Of a stretch of DNA of 64,000 bases, positions 53,776 through 63,619 are shown piece after piece. The stretch spans positions 4,576,001 through 4,640,000 of the forward strand of contig NZ_AP023439.1 of the NCBI RefSeq assembly GCF_014701095.1. Direction: 5' to 3'. Both the position numbers and the translations under genes were made by a program. The notes under the pieces are model-generated. The model had not been told where the DNA came from. It worked only from the letters and a program-made list of their open reading frames with translations, and did not search any database. This DNA comes from Streptomyces tuirus (GTDB lineage: Bacteria > Actinomycetota > Actinomycetes > Streptomycetales > Streptomycetaceae). Positions within the stretch are counted from its first letter, which is position 1. Each line of letters begins with the position of its first letter.

Positions 53776-53795
53776 GGAAGTCGCTTGTCAGTTGC

Positions 53796-53867
53796 TCAAG
53801 CAGCACGACCATGGCGTCCGGCGGGCCGGATGCCATAGGTAAAGACGAACGTCTGGTGCTTGAACAT
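53796..53867 (-). CDS. Candidate Phe/Tyr leader peptide, 23 aa
   Basis: ATG 53867 opens a 23-codon frame starting MFKHQTFVFTYG and ending at TGA 53796-53798. It has Phe at residues 2, 7 and 9 and Tyr at 11. Two of those codons, TTT and TAT, are rare in Streptomyces. A vegetative promoter ends 7 bases before the ATG, so the mRNA is probably leaderless. The second half of the ORF forms a 12-base-pair hairpin (53811-53822 with 53825-53836, one mismatch). The arrangement (leader peptide, hairpin over its end, terminator, biosynthetic gene) is that of a classical attenuator. Confidence 0.6.
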   Translation of the reverse strand: MFKHQTFVFTYGIRPAGRHGRAA

Positions 53868-53874
53868 GGGGGCA

Positions 53875-53903
53875 AGTATGCACCCCCTCCGAGGGCCGTC
53901 CAA
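53875..53903 (-). promoter_or_regulatory. Promoter of the chorismate mutase leader
   Basis: On the minus strand TTGGAC (53898-53903) and CATACT (53875-53880) are exactly 17 bases apart. The predicted start, about 53868, adjoins the leader ATG at 53867. The guaA promoter (TAGAAT -10 at 53968-53973) points the other way. Confidence 0.65.
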
Positions 53904-54015
53904 GCCGGTTCGCATCCTGAGACGGGGTGGTCGTCCGGTGCACGGAAGGAGTCCGGCCGCCCCCCGGTAGAATCGGGTGGCACAAGACCCCCGCCCCACC
54001 GCCGGAAGGCACCCC

Positions 54016-55596
<1,581 letters not shown>

Positions 55597-55641
55597 TCCC
55601 ACGGCCGGCTCGCGACGCCGGCATGATCCAAGCGACAGGCT

Positions 55642-56115
55642 CTAAGTGCGCTTGATCGTGCGCAGCGGAGTGCCGGGCGTCCAGATCTGGACGACGAGGT
55701 ACGTGTCGTCCTCGATGCAGGTCCTCACGACCTCCGTCAGCTCGGTGCGGAAGAGGTGGAACGGCTCCGGCGGTTCCACCTCTTCGACGTATCCGGCCTT
55801 GGTCGCCACGTCGTCGACCTCGATCGCCCGGCCGCTGATCCGGACGTCGCCGCCGCCCATGCCCGTGCCCTCCCCCGGGTTCGCCTGGAGCGCGAAGCGC
55901 GGGTCGCGGCGCAGGTCGTGGGCCTTGACCGAGTCCGGCATCATGCCGAGCCACAGTTCGCCGTTGAGGAACCGCACCTCCAGGCCGCTGGTGCGGGGCG
56001 AACCGTCCTTGCGGAGGGTGGCGAGGACGTGGTGGGTGTAGGCGCCGAAACGCTTCTCGACAAGGCCGGCCAGGTCCGGTTCGGCGGTGACGAAAACCGC
56101 CCAGTTCGCAGTCAT
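55642..56115 (-). CDS. Pyridoxamine 5'-phosphate oxidase-like flavoprotein
   Basis: This is a 157-residue split beta-barrel protein. It contains YTHHVLATLRKDGSPRTSGL, VRFLNGELWLGMMPDSVKAH, DLRRDPRFALQANPG and YLVVQIWTPGTPLRTIKR, the pattern of the PPOX superfamily that binds FMN, F420 or haem. The TTGRxxxxG-type F420 signature is not obvious, so the cofactor and substrate stay open. ATG 56115 is the start. It converges with guaA, with 45 bases between them. Confidence 0.8.
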   Translation of the reverse strand: MTANWAVFVTAEPDLAGLVEKRFGAYTHHVLATLRKDGSPRTSGLEVRFLNGELWLGMMPDSVKAHDLRRDPRFALQANPGEGTGMGGGDVRISGRAIEVDDVATKAGYVEEVEPPEPFHLFRTELTEVVRTCIEDDTYLVVQIWTPGTPLRTIKRT

Positions 56116-56305
56116 GGCACGAGTGTCGCGCCGAAACCCGACATCTTCTGTCGGCTATTCGTGGGGTGGGGGAGCCAGGGGGCACACGCGTGGGCACACG
56201 GTGCTCAGGGGGGCGCTCGGGTCATCTTCACGATTCGCTTCTGTCCTTCCCGGCCGCACGGACGGTAATTTCCCGCCCGTACGCAGAACCAGCGCTGGAG
56301 GACCT

Positions 56306-57100
56306 ATGAGCGGGCCCACCCCGCCCCTGCCGCTGCCCACCGACCGGCTGCGGTTCGCCATGCCGCCGATGCACGAGTCGCTCGAGGACGAGCGCCGGCA
56401 CCGCAAGGAACGGCTCGCCGGCGCCCTGAGGATCTTCGGCCGGCTCGGCTTCGAGGACGGCGTCTCCGGGCACATCACCGCCCGCGACCCGGAATTCACC
56501 GACTGCTTCTGGGTCAACCCGTTCGGGATGCCCTTCCGGCACGTCACCGTCAGCGACCTGGTGCTCGCCAACCAGGACGGCCAGGTCGTCGAGGGCGGCT
56601 ACCACGTCAACCAGGCGGCCTTCACCGTGCACGCCCAGGTCCATGCCGCCCGGCCCGACGTGGTCGCCGTCGCCCACTGCCACTCGGTGCACGGCCGGGC
56701 GCTCGCGGCCCTCGGCGAACTGCTGGAGCCGATCACGCAGGAGAGCTGCGCCTTCTACGAGGACCACGCCCTCTACGACGCGTACACGGGCGTCTCCGTC
56801 GACGCGGAGGAGGGGCGGCGCATCGCGGCCGTCCTCGGCTCCCGCAAGGCGCTCGTGCTGCGCAACCACGGGCTGCTGACCGTCGGCGACTCGGTGGACG
56901 CGGCGGCCTGGTGGTTCGTGTCGATGGAGCGCTCCTGCCAGGTGCAGCTGACGGCGCAGGCGGCCGGGCGGCCGGTCCGGATCGATCACCGGATGGCCGT
57001 GGCGACACGGGAACAGCTGGGCGGCGACCTCGTGGCGTGGATCAACTATCAGCCGATGTGGGAGGACGTCAGCCGGAGTGAGCCGGGCCTGCTGAGCTGA
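56306..57100 (+). CDS. Class II aldolase/adducin-family protein
   Basis: This is a 264-residue zinc-dependent aldolase-fold protein. The family marks are EDGVSGHITARDPEF, WVNPFGMPFRHVTVSDLVLA, VVAVAHCHSVHGRALAALGE (metal histidines), ITQESCAFYEDHALYDAYTG and LVLRNHGLLTVGDSVDAAAW (third histidine). Such proteins include fuculose aldolases and adducin-like members; the substrate cannot be decided. ATG 56306 follows GGAGGA at 56297-56302. It stands alone; its stop codon lies in the first unit of a tandem repeat. Confidence 0.87.
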   Translation: MSGPTPPLPLPTDRLRFAMPPMHESLEDERRHRKERLAGALRIFGRLGFEDGVSGHITARDPEFTDCFWVNPFGMPFRHVTVSDLVLANQDGQVVEGGYHVNQAAFTVHAQVHAARPDVVAVAHCHSVHGRALAALGELLEPITQESCAFYEDHALYDAYTGVSVDAEEGRRIAAVLGSRKALVLRNHGLLTVGDSVDAAAWWFVSMERSCQVQLTAQAAGRPVRIDHRMAVATREQLGGDLVAWINYQPMWEDVSRSEPGLLS

Positions 57101-57220
57101 CGCGGGGGCCGCTGAGCTGACCCGGGTGAGCTGACGCGGGGGCCGTCGAGCTGACGCGGGGTCCGTCGCCGAGCTGACGCGGGTGAGCTGACGTCGGGTC
57201 CGTCGCCGAGCTGGCGCCCG
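57094..57220 (+). repeat. GAGCTGACGCGGG tandem repeats after the aldolase gene
   Basis: Seven copies of GAGCTGACGCGGG or near variants begin at 57094, 57114, 57128, 57148, 57171, 57185 and 57208. Spacings of 14, 20 and 23 bases alternate. The first copy contains the aldolase stop codon, and the block ends 16 bases before the end of the opposite-strand DUF4429 gene. Confidence 0.85.
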
Positions 57221-57235
57221 GCCCGCCGAGCCGGC

Positions 57236-58120
57236 TCAGAAGCCGCGCAGGACCACTGCCTTCGTCCTCGCGAACTCCTCCTCCGTGAGCACCCCGTCGT
57301 GGTGGAGCCGGCCCAGCTCGCGCAGCCGGCGCAGGAGCACGTCCTGGTGGTCGGAGGCCGGGGGCGGCACGGGCGAGCGGAAGGGGAGCTCGCCGTTCCC
57401 GGAAGCGGCGCGCGTGGACGGGTGCGGCAGCCGGGCCGTGACCGCCGCGGCGACGAGCGCGGCGAGCAGATCCCGGCGGGCGCTGCCCCACAGGTCCAGG
57501 GCGTACGGGTCCTTCTCCGGCGGCAGCTTCGAGAACTCCGTCTCACGGGTCACGAAGCGCAGCGAACCGTCCTCGTGGCCCGTGTGCGGCAACCACTCGA
57601 CCCGCACGAGGTCGCCCATGCTGATGATCCGCGGGCCGGTGGCGCGTTTGACCCGCTCGGAGGTGTCGGCCCAGTCGATCCGCAGCCGCGTGCCGTCGAA
57701 GGAGACCGTCCCGTCCGAGGTGCGCACCGAGACCGGAACCGGCGGGCCGGGCAGCAGATAGGCCTTCGCGGGCTCCTTGGCGATCCGGTCGAGCAGCAGC
57801 GCGCGGCGGATCTCCTCGGCGACGTACTCGGCGACCCCCGTCCGGTCGGCGTCCACCGTCAGCCGGTAGGGATCGGCCGCGTCCGGCAGCCGCCCGCAGG
57901 TCGCCTGGAGCAGGGGGTCGGCGCCCTCACGCAGCCGCAACCGCAGCCGCCCACGCCTGCGTTCGGTCTCCAGCACGATGCCGGAGACCGCCGCGAGCGG
58001 CACGGCGATCTCCCCGTACGTCTGCCGGAACAGCGGAACGGAGCGGTGCAGACCGGGTGTGATCCGGACCGTGTCGCCGTCGAAGGCCCAGGTCCCGTCC
58101 CGCTGGATGATCTCGGCCAT
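57236..58120 (-). CDS. DUF4429-domain protein with SHOCT tail
   Basis: This is a 294-residue cytoplasmic protein of unknown role. Two DUF4429 repeats are visible: residues 1-110 (RDGTWAFDGDTVRITPGLHR, GEIAVPLAAVSGIVLETERR) and 130-225 (SDGTVSFDGTRLRIDWADTS, SMGDLVRVEWLPHTGHEDGS). A short SHOCT motif ends it (LLRRLRELGRLHHDGVLTEE, EFARTKAVVL), a bihelical segment that often mediates oligomerisation. It stands alone on the minus strand. Confidence 0.87.
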   Translation of the reverse strand: MAEIIQRDGTWAFDGDTVRITPGLHRSVPLFRQTYGEIAVPLAAVSGIVLETERRRGRLRLRLREGADPLLQATCGRLPDAADPYRLTVDADRTGVAEYVAEEIRRALLLDRIAKEPAKAYLLPGPPVPVSVRTSDGTVSFDGTRLRIDWADTSERVKRATGPRIISMGDLVRVEWLPHTGHEDGSLRFVTRETEFSKLPPEKDPYALDLWGSARRDLLAALVAAAVTARLPHPSTRAASGNGELPFRSPVPPPASDHQDVLLRRLRELGRLHHDGVLTEEEFARTKAVVLRGF

Positions 58121-58304
58121 AGAGGGATTCTCCCAGCCGGGTCAACACAGCACGCCGAACTTCACTCGTGTTGACCAGAGGGGGCGGACGGGAACCGGGT
58201 GGTGTAGGGCACAATTCGCTGTCGTCGCGGGGGAGTTGTACAGCGGTGTTTCCGGGGTCCGGAAGGCCGGCGGTGGTTGGGTCGCGGGAAGGCGGGCGTC
58301 GGGC

Positions 58305-59717
58305 GTGGCGGTGCGGGAGGCGGGACAGGGCGGCGCGGACGCGGGCGGGTACGCGGGCGCGGGCGGGTACGCGGGCGCGGGCGGGTACGCGGGCGCGCGT
58401 ACGGGTGCCTATGCCGAGGGGTACTCAGGTCGCTACGCCGGTGGTCACACCGGCGGACGCCAGGGTGGTTCCGGTGACGACCACGCAGGCGGGTGCGCCT
58501 GCGGGGACTGCCCGCACGGTGCGCGTGAGGGGCACCGGCGGGCCGTCGCCGCGTTCCTGCGCCGGCGGGACGAGTTCGCGGCAGGGCAGGGGCTGCCGGC
58601 CGCCGTGGCCCACTCCGCGTCGGCCTCCCGCCAGTGGGTCTCCGAGGAACTGGCGCAGTCCGCCGAGCACGTCGCCGAACGGGGGCGGGCCGAGGGGCAG
58701 GCGTGGCTGACGGGTCTGTGGCGCCGCACCGCGGCCGTGGTCTGGGCCGCCGTGGTGCTGTTGCTGCTCGGGCAGGCCCTCACGGCGGTCGGCGCGGGCT
58801 GGACGGCGGCGCGCACGGCCGGGCTGTCCGCGGCGCTGGTGATGGCCCTGTCGCTGACCGCCGCGTCCTGGTACCACCGGGCGAAGGGCGGGGTGCTGGC
58901 GCCGGTGATCGGTGAGGACAACCGGCTGTCCACGTCCCGTACGGTCGCCGCGGCGTGGGTGCTCTTCGTGGCCTACTCCGTGCTCGTCCTCGCGGGACGG
59001 CTGGCCGCCGCCTCCCGGCAGCGGGAGCGGGACGCGCTGATCTCCGGGCTGGATCTCGCCCGGGGCGCCGGGATCGTGACCGTGCTCGCCGTGCTGTGCG
59101 GGATCGCCGTGCTCGTGCGGCGGGTGGTCGGTCTGCGGGTGCTGGGGCAACGGCTGCAGAAGGTGCGCGCCGACCGGCCCCGGGCCGCCGATCTGCTGAC
59201 CGACGACGCGGGACGGGGCACCTTCGCCGACATCCAGTACGTCGTGATCAGCGGTGTCGCCCTCGTCTTCGCGGCGGTACGGCTGGCCCGGCGGCCGGAG
59301 CAGCTGCCGGACCTGCCGTGGGGGCTGGCGGTGGTGGTGCTGGTGTCGGCGGCGACGTATCTGGCCGGCAAGTACGCGGAGGGCGGCCGACCGGTCATCC
59401 TCTCCGTGGTCCGGGCCCGGGAGGCGGGCGACCTCGACGGGCCGATCCGCACCGGGGACGACATCGAGATCCGGGGCGCGGGATTCGTGCCGCCGGGGGC
59501 GCAGGGGGCCGACCGGCTGGCCCGGATGGTCGTGCGCGTGGGCGCGGTGCACGTCCACGTGCCGCTGGTCCCGGTACCCGGCGGGTTCCGCAACCCGACG
59601 GACACCCTGCTGACCGTCCCGGTGCCGGCGGATGTGGAGCCGGGGAGGGTGGAGGTACAGGTGGTCACGGCGGCGGGGGTGGAGACCAACCGGTACGCGA
59701 TCGACGTGACGGAGTGA
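58305..59717 (+). CDS. Multi-span membrane protein, Gly-Tyr repeats and Cys motif
   Basis: About 470 residues. The N-terminus has three GGYAGA repeats encoded by a perfect 18-base tandem repeat, then a Gly/His/Arg-rich stretch and a cluster C-x-C-x2-C-x-H (GGCACGDCPHG). A helical cytoplasmic region follows (AVAAFLRRRDEFAAGQGL), then six likely membrane spans, for example AVVWAAVVLLLLGQALTAVG, TAGLSAALVMALSLTAAS, VAAAWVLFVAYSVLVLAG, IVTVLAVLCGIAVLV, YVVISGVALVFAAV and GLAVVVLVSAATYLAG. The C-terminal domain (GDDIEIRGAGFVPP to VEVQVVTAAGVETNRYAI) is IPT/TIG-like. GTG 58305 is a guess; TTG 58236 is an alternative. The function is unknown. Confidence 0.75.
   Translation: MAVREAGQGGADAGGYAGAGGYAGAGGYAGARTGAYAEGYSGRYAGGHTGGRQGGSGDDHAGGCACGDCPHGAREGHRRAVAAFLRRRDEFAAGQGLPAAVAHSASASRQWVSEELAQSAEHVAERGRAEGQAWLTGLWRRTAAVVWAAVVLLLLGQALTAVGAGWTAARTAGLSAALVMALSLTAASWYHRAKGGVLAPVIGEDNRLSTSRTVAAAWVLFVAYSVLVLAGRLAAASRQRERDALISGLDLARGAGIVTVLAVLCGIAVLVRRVVGLRVLGQRLQKVRADRPRAADLLTDDAGRGTFADIQYVVISGVALVFAAVRLARRPEQLPDLPWGLAVVVLVSAATYLAGKYAEGGRPVILSVVRAREAGDLDGPIRTGDDIEIRGAGFVPPGAQGADRLARMVVRVGAVHVHVPLVPVPGGFRNPTDTLLTVPVPADVEPGRVEVQVVTAAGVETNRYAIDVTE
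58341..58394 (+). repeat. Three perfect 18-base tandem repeats
   Basis: GCGGGCGGGTACGCGGGC occurs at 58341-58358, 58359-58376 and 58377-58394. It encodes the A-G-G-Y-A-G repeats in the N-terminus of the membrane protein. Confidence 0.95.
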
Positions 59718-59879
59718 GTGGGGGAGTCAGGGAGGGAGGCAGATCTGCGACGCCCCTGACGCCCCCGCACCACCCGGCGGAACCACACAAGCCGCTCGCG
59801 CAGGATTGAGCGCGGTCCGTTTGTCGTACGTATCGTCTGTTGAGGGGGTCTCGGCACCGGCGAGAGGCGGCTAGCAGCG

Positions 59880-60410
59880 ATGACTCACAGTATGCGAACG
59901 GACACGCACTCCCCGCACTTCGGCGAGGGAGGAGGCTGGCGGGACAACGCCACCCGCTACGCCCTGCTGCCGCTGCGCATCTTCCTGGGCGTCACCTTCA
60001 TCTACGCCGGCCTGGACAAACTCACCGACAGCGCCTTCATGAAGGACTCCGGTGCCGGCTCGATCGGCGACATGATGCGTGCCGTACGCGACTCCTCCGC
60101 CATTCCCGCCCTGGTCGACCTGTCCCTCAAGAGCCCCGTCGGCTTCGGCTACGCCATCGCCTTCGGGGAACTGGCCGTCGGCATCGGGACCCTGCTGGGC
60201 CTGTTCGCCCGGCTGGCCGCGCTCGGCGGCGCGCTGATCTCCCTCAGCCTGTGGCTGACCGTGAGCTGGGCCTCCGACCCGTACTACTACGGCAACGACC
60301 TCGCCTACCTCATGGCCTGGACCCCCCTGATCCTGGCGGGCGCGCCCGTGCTGTCCCTCGACGCCGCGCTACGGTCCCGGCGACGTCAGCGGAGCGGCGG
60401 GTACCGGTAG
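59880..60410 (+). CDS. DoxX-family membrane protein
   Basis: This is a 176-residue four-span protein. Spans include LLPLRIFLGVTFIYAGLDKL (with the DoxX-typical aspartate-lysine pair), FGYAIAFGELAVGIGTLLGL, AALGGALISLSLWLTVSW and LAYLMAWTPLILAGAPVLSL. DoxX proteins are subunits or relatives of quinone-linked redox complexes, but most members have no known reaction. ATG 59880 is the only good start, and no strong ribosome site is seen. A hairpin terminator follows. Confidence 0.88.
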   Translation: MTHSMRTDTHSPHFGEGGGWRDNATRYALLPLRIFLGVTFIYAGLDKLTDSAFMKDSGAGSIGDMMRAVRDSSAIPALVDLSLKSPVGFGYAIAFGELAVGIGTLLGLFARLAALGGALISLSLWLTVSWASDPYYYGNDLAYLMAWTPLILAGAPVLSLDAALRSRRRQRSGGYR

Positions 60411-60422
60411 CGGGCCGGCGGG

Positions 60423-60458
60423 TACCGGCTGCCGGCCGGTAGCAGCCGGCAGCCGGTA
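60423..60458. terminator. Hairpin between doxX-like gene and minus-strand pair
   Basis: TACCGGCTGCCGGC (60423-60436) pairs perfectly with GCCGGCAGCCGGTA (60445-60458) around an 8-base loop. It lies between the ends of convergent genes and could terminate both. Confidence 0.75.
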
Positions 60459-60473
60459 GCGGGCCGCTGACCG

Positions 60474-60698
60474 TCAGGCCGGGTCTGGGCCCGTACGGCC
60501 CCCCTGGCGGCGCCGGCGTGCGCGGCCCGTCAGGAACGCCACCGCGCCGGCGAGGCACAGCCCGCCCGTGACGAGGGGGATCGCCACGAACCACGGGGTC
60601 TCCCAGGCGCCGCCCGCGTCACCCGCGTAGAGGACGCCCGTCAGCATGAGGACGCTGCCGGCGAGCAGTTTTCCGGGCTGGATTTCATGACGAAGCAC
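60474..60698 (-). CDS. Small two-span membrane protein, 74 aa
   Basis: The product starts MLRHEIQPGKLLAGSVLMLT and has two hydrophobic spans (LLAGSVLMLTGVLYAGDAG and WFVAIPLVTGGLCLAGAVAF), then a basic tail (RARRRRQGGR). I do not recognise a family by name. GTG 60698 overlaps the end of the upstream PspC gene by 14 bases, so the two are translated together. It is probably an accessory membrane part of the same envelope-stress module. Confidence 0.78.
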   Translation of the reverse strand: MLRHEIQPGKLLAGSVLMLTGVLYAGDAGGAWETPWFVAIPLVTGGLCLAGAVAFLTGRARRRRQGGRTGPDPA

Positions 60699-62151
60699 GG
60701 GTCACCTCCGCCTGTCCCATGCCGACGTGGAGGTCCAGGTCGATCGTGCCGGACGTCTCGACGCCCTTGGCGGGGGAGAGGGTGATCTCCTTGTGCCGCC
60801 CCGGCTGCACGTCCACGTCCTTCGGGTCGTCGCCCGGCAGCTGGAGATCGCCGACCCCCACCTCGACGTCCAGCCGCACCGTCACGCCGTCGGGCACGAG
60901 CACTCTGAGCTTGCCCATGCCGACCTCCGCCTGCGTCGTCACCGTCTGCTTCCCGGACACGTCCAGCTTGCTCAGGTCCAGTGTGCCGACACCGGTTCCC
61001 AGGTCGTAGCGCGGCCGTACGTCCGCCACCGTGGCGGGCTGCCAGGTGGTGCGCGCCCAGTGGGTGTCGATGTCCTTGGGCAGGGCCGCCGCGCCGGCGA
61101 GCAGGCCGGCCGTGAGGATCGCCAGGAAGATCGAGCCGGCGCCGGTCCGGCCCAGGAAGGCGCTGACGGCTATGCCCAGGCCCAGGACGGCGACCGCACA
61201 GGCCAGGCCCGTCTGCAGGCTGGTGCCGAGCGGATGCCCGTCCCAGGTGCGGCTCGTGCCCAGGGCTCCCGCGAGCAGGGCCAGCAGGAAGACCCAGCCT
61301 CCGATCCAGCGCGGGCCGCGCGGCCGGGGCGGCGCGGGGCGCTGGGTGGGTATGTCCTCGCGGGCGCCGGACCGGGGGGTGCCGGGCCGGGTGCCGAGGC
61401 TGATGTTGACGGCCGCGGCGACATCCAGGTCATGGGTGTCGCGAGGGCCCCACAGGTAGCCCGTGCCGCCGATGTGGGTGCCGTCCTTGACGATCGGGTC
61501 GCGCCACCAGGAGGGCGTGGTGAGGAGGATCGGCGGCGCCTGGGGCTCCGGCGGGGCGTCGGCCGCGGCCTGCGCGGCCAGGGGGTCGGGGCTGTTGGCG
61601 CCGCGCTGGCGCGACCAGTAGCCGGCGCCCGCGAGGAGGAGGGAGAGGACGACGGCGAAGGTCAGCACCCCGCCGTTGTTCAGCATGGTCAGGAACACTC
61701 CGCAGCCCACCAGCGCGAACAGCACGGCCGCCAGGGCCTGGCCGTCGACGCGGCCGGTGAGCAGCTTGCGGACCTCGTTCTCCTCCTCGTCGTCGTACGG
61801 GACGAAGAGCCAGGCGAAGCCGTAGAAGATGAGGCCGATGCCGCCGGTGGCGGAGAGCACGGCGAGGGTGATGCGGAAGATCGCCGGGTCCATGTCGCAC
61901 TGCCGCCCGAGTCCTGCGCAGACGCCGGCCAGGGCCTTGTGGCGGCGGTCGCGGCGGAAGGCGTGGGGAGGCCCGGCCGGGACGGCTTCCTCGGCGGCGG
62001 CTGTACCGGATGCTCCTCCCTGCTCTCCCGCGTCCGCGCGCCCGGGTGCGGAGCCCGCGGCGGGCGCGGCATCCTCCGGCCCTGCGCCCGCAGCGGGGCG
62101 TGGGCCGGAGCCGGGTCCCGGACCCGTCGCGGCGTGCTGGTGATCGGTCAT
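60685..62151 (-). CDS. PspC-domain membrane protein with LiaF-like C-terminus
   Basis: This is a 488-residue protein. After a disordered Pro/Ala/Gly-rich leader (1-60), the PspC domain is residues 65-125 (RRDRRHKALAGVCAGLGRQC, ILATGGIGLIFYGFAWLFVP type). Several further spans follow (LAAVLFALVGCGVFLTML, VLTFAVVLSLLLAGAGYW, WVFLLALLAGALG, GLACAVAVLGLGIAVSAF). The C-terminal part (VSGKQTVTTQAEVGMGKLRV, DVEVGVGDLQLPGD, SGTIDLDLHVGMGQAEV) is the beta-helix found in LiaF-type stress sensors. The divergent histidine kinase at 62330 also has a PspC domain, so this is likely its membrane partner. Confidence 0.88.
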   Translation of the reverse strand: MTDHQHAATGPGPGSGPRPAAGAGPEDAAPAAGSAPGRADAGEQGGASGTAAAEEAVPAGPPHAFRRDRRHKALAGVCAGLGRQCDMDPAIFRITLAVLSATGGIGLIFYGFAWLFVPYDDEEENEVRKLLTGRVDGQALAAVLFALVGCGVFLTMLNNGGVLTFAVVLSLLLAGAGYWSRQRGANSPDPLAAQAAADAPPEPQAPPILLTTPSWWRDPIVKDGTHIGGTGYLWGPRDTHDLDVAAAVNISLGTRPGTPRSGAREDIPTQRPAPPRPRGPRWIGGWVFLLALLAGALGTSRTWDGHPLGTSLQTGLACAVAVLGLGIAVSAFLGRTGAGSIFLAILTAGLLAGAAALPKDIDTHWARTTWQPATVADVRPRYDLGTGVGTLDLSKLDVSGKQTVTTQAEVGMGKLRVLVPDGVTVRLDVEVGVGDLQLPGDDPKDVDVQPGRHKEITLSPAKGVETSGTIDLDLHVGMGQAEVTRASS

Positions 62152-62329
62152 GGGTCCATGGTGACGGGCGCGGCGTCCCGGCGGGAGTCGGAACGACCCT
62201 GGCCGGACCCTGATATCGGCCCTGAGAGGCCGCTCGGGAAGCGTTCGAGGGGGAGGTCCGCGGAGATCAGGGGAGCCCTAGGGGTCGACCCTGATGCTCC
62301 TGTCTCCCGCACATGTGACCATCAATGGC

Positions 62330-63619
62330 ATGTCGGAAGCCGCAGCAGCGCCACTCGCCGAACCGCGGCCGCCGCGCAAGCTCTACCGCAGCAGTGACGG
62401 ACGCTGGCTCGGGGGCGTGGCGCGGGGCCTCGCCGGGCATCTCGGGCTGCCCGTGATCTGGGTCCGGCTGGTCTTCGTCGGCCTGTTCATGGCCGACGGA
62501 CTCGGCGCGCTGCTGTACGCCGCGTTCTGGTTCTTCGTCCCGCTCGGCGTCGGCGGTGTGGAGGCGCAGAAGCCGCCGTCGCCCCTGACGGAGACCTCGT
62601 CCGACGGCCGCCGCAGGCTCGTCGCGCGCAGACCCGACAAGGGCCAGATCGTGGCCCTGCTCCTCATGGTCGTGGTGGCCATGGTCTTCGTCGGCAATGT
62701 GAACCTCAGCGGCGGAGCCAGGGCGTACCTCTGGCCGACGGTGTTCGTCGGCGCGGGTGTCGCCCTGGTCTGGCGGCAGGCGGACAACGCCCGCCGGGCC
62801 CGCTGGGCCGAGGTCGGCCGCCGCCGGCGCACGGTCACGCTGCTGCGCTCGGTGGGTGGCGTCCTGCTGGTGACGGCCGGCGTCTCCGGCATCTTCGTCC
62901 TGCAAGGGTCCGCGGCCCACCTCGGATCGGTCCTGCAGGCGGCCCTCGCGGTCCTCGTGGGGATAACGCTGCTCGCCGGGCCGTATCTGGTGCGCATGAC
63001 GCAGGACCTCTCCGAGGAGCGCCTGATGCGCATCCGCGCCCAGGAGCGCGCGGAGGTCGCCGCCCATGTGCACGACTCGGTGCTGCACACCCTCACCCTG
63101 ATACAGCGCAACGCGGAGAACGCGAACGAGGTCCGCCGCCTGGCCCGAGCCCAGGAGCGCGACCTGCGCACCTGGCTCTACAAGCCCGAGGGCACCGGCA
63201 AGGACGAGGCCGACGAGCCCACCACCCTCGCCGACGCCGTCCGGCGCAACGCGGCCGAGGTCGAGGACAAGCACGGCGTGCCCATCGAGGTCGTGGTCGT
63301 GGGCGACTGCCCGCTCGACGAGAGGATCTCCGCGCAGATGCAGGCCGCGCGGGAAGCAATGGTGAACGCCGCCAAGTACGGTGGCGAGGGCGGCGCCGTC
63401 CAGGTCTTCGCCGAGGTCGAGGGGAAGACGGTCTTCGTGTCCGTCCGGGACCGCGGCCCCGGCTTCGACCTCGGCTCGATACCCGCCGACCGGATGGGTG
63501 TCAGAGAATCGATCATCGGCCGCATGGAGCGCAACGGCGGTACGGCGCGGCTGCGCGCGGTGCCGGACGGCGGCACGGAGGTCGAGCTGGAGATGGAGAG
63601 GGCGGAGAAGACGTCATGA
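62330..63619 (+). CDS. PspC-containing sensor histidine kinase
   Basis: This is a 429-residue NarL-class kinase. A PspC domain is near the N-terminus (YRSSDGRWLGGVARGLAGHL, LLYAAFWFFVPLG). Two or more further spans follow (QIVALLLMVVVAMVFVGNVN, LLVTAGVSGIFVLQG, LAVLVGITLLAGPYLV). The HisKA_3 phospho-acceptor is H248 (AAHVHDSVLHTL), then the ATPase domain (EAMVNAAKYGG, VRDRGPGFDLGSIP). It is LiaS/DesK-like. ATG 62330 is chosen. The stop overlaps the next start (ATGA), so sensor and regulator are coupled. It probably senses envelope stress through PspC partners. Confidence 0.92.
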   Translation: MSEAAAAPLAEPRPPRKLYRSSDGRWLGGVARGLAGHLGLPVIWVRLVFVGLFMADGLGALLYAAFWFFVPLGVGGVEAQKPPSPLTETSSDGRRRLVARRPDKGQIVALLLMVVVAMVFVGNVNLSGGARAYLWPTVFVGAGVALVWRQADNARRARWAEVGRRRRTVTLLRSVGGVLLVTAGVSGIFVLQGSAAHLGSVLQAALAVLVGITLLAGPYLVRMTQDLSEERLMRIRAQERAEVAAHVHDSVLHTLTLIQRNAENANEVRRLARAQERDLRTWLYKPEGTGKDEADEPTTLADAVRRNAAEVEDKHGVPIEVVVVGDCPLDERISAQMQAAREAMVNAAKYGGEGGAVQVFAEVEGKTVFVSVRDRGPGFDLGSIPADRMGVRESIIGRMERNGGTARLRAVPDGGTEVELEMERAEKTS

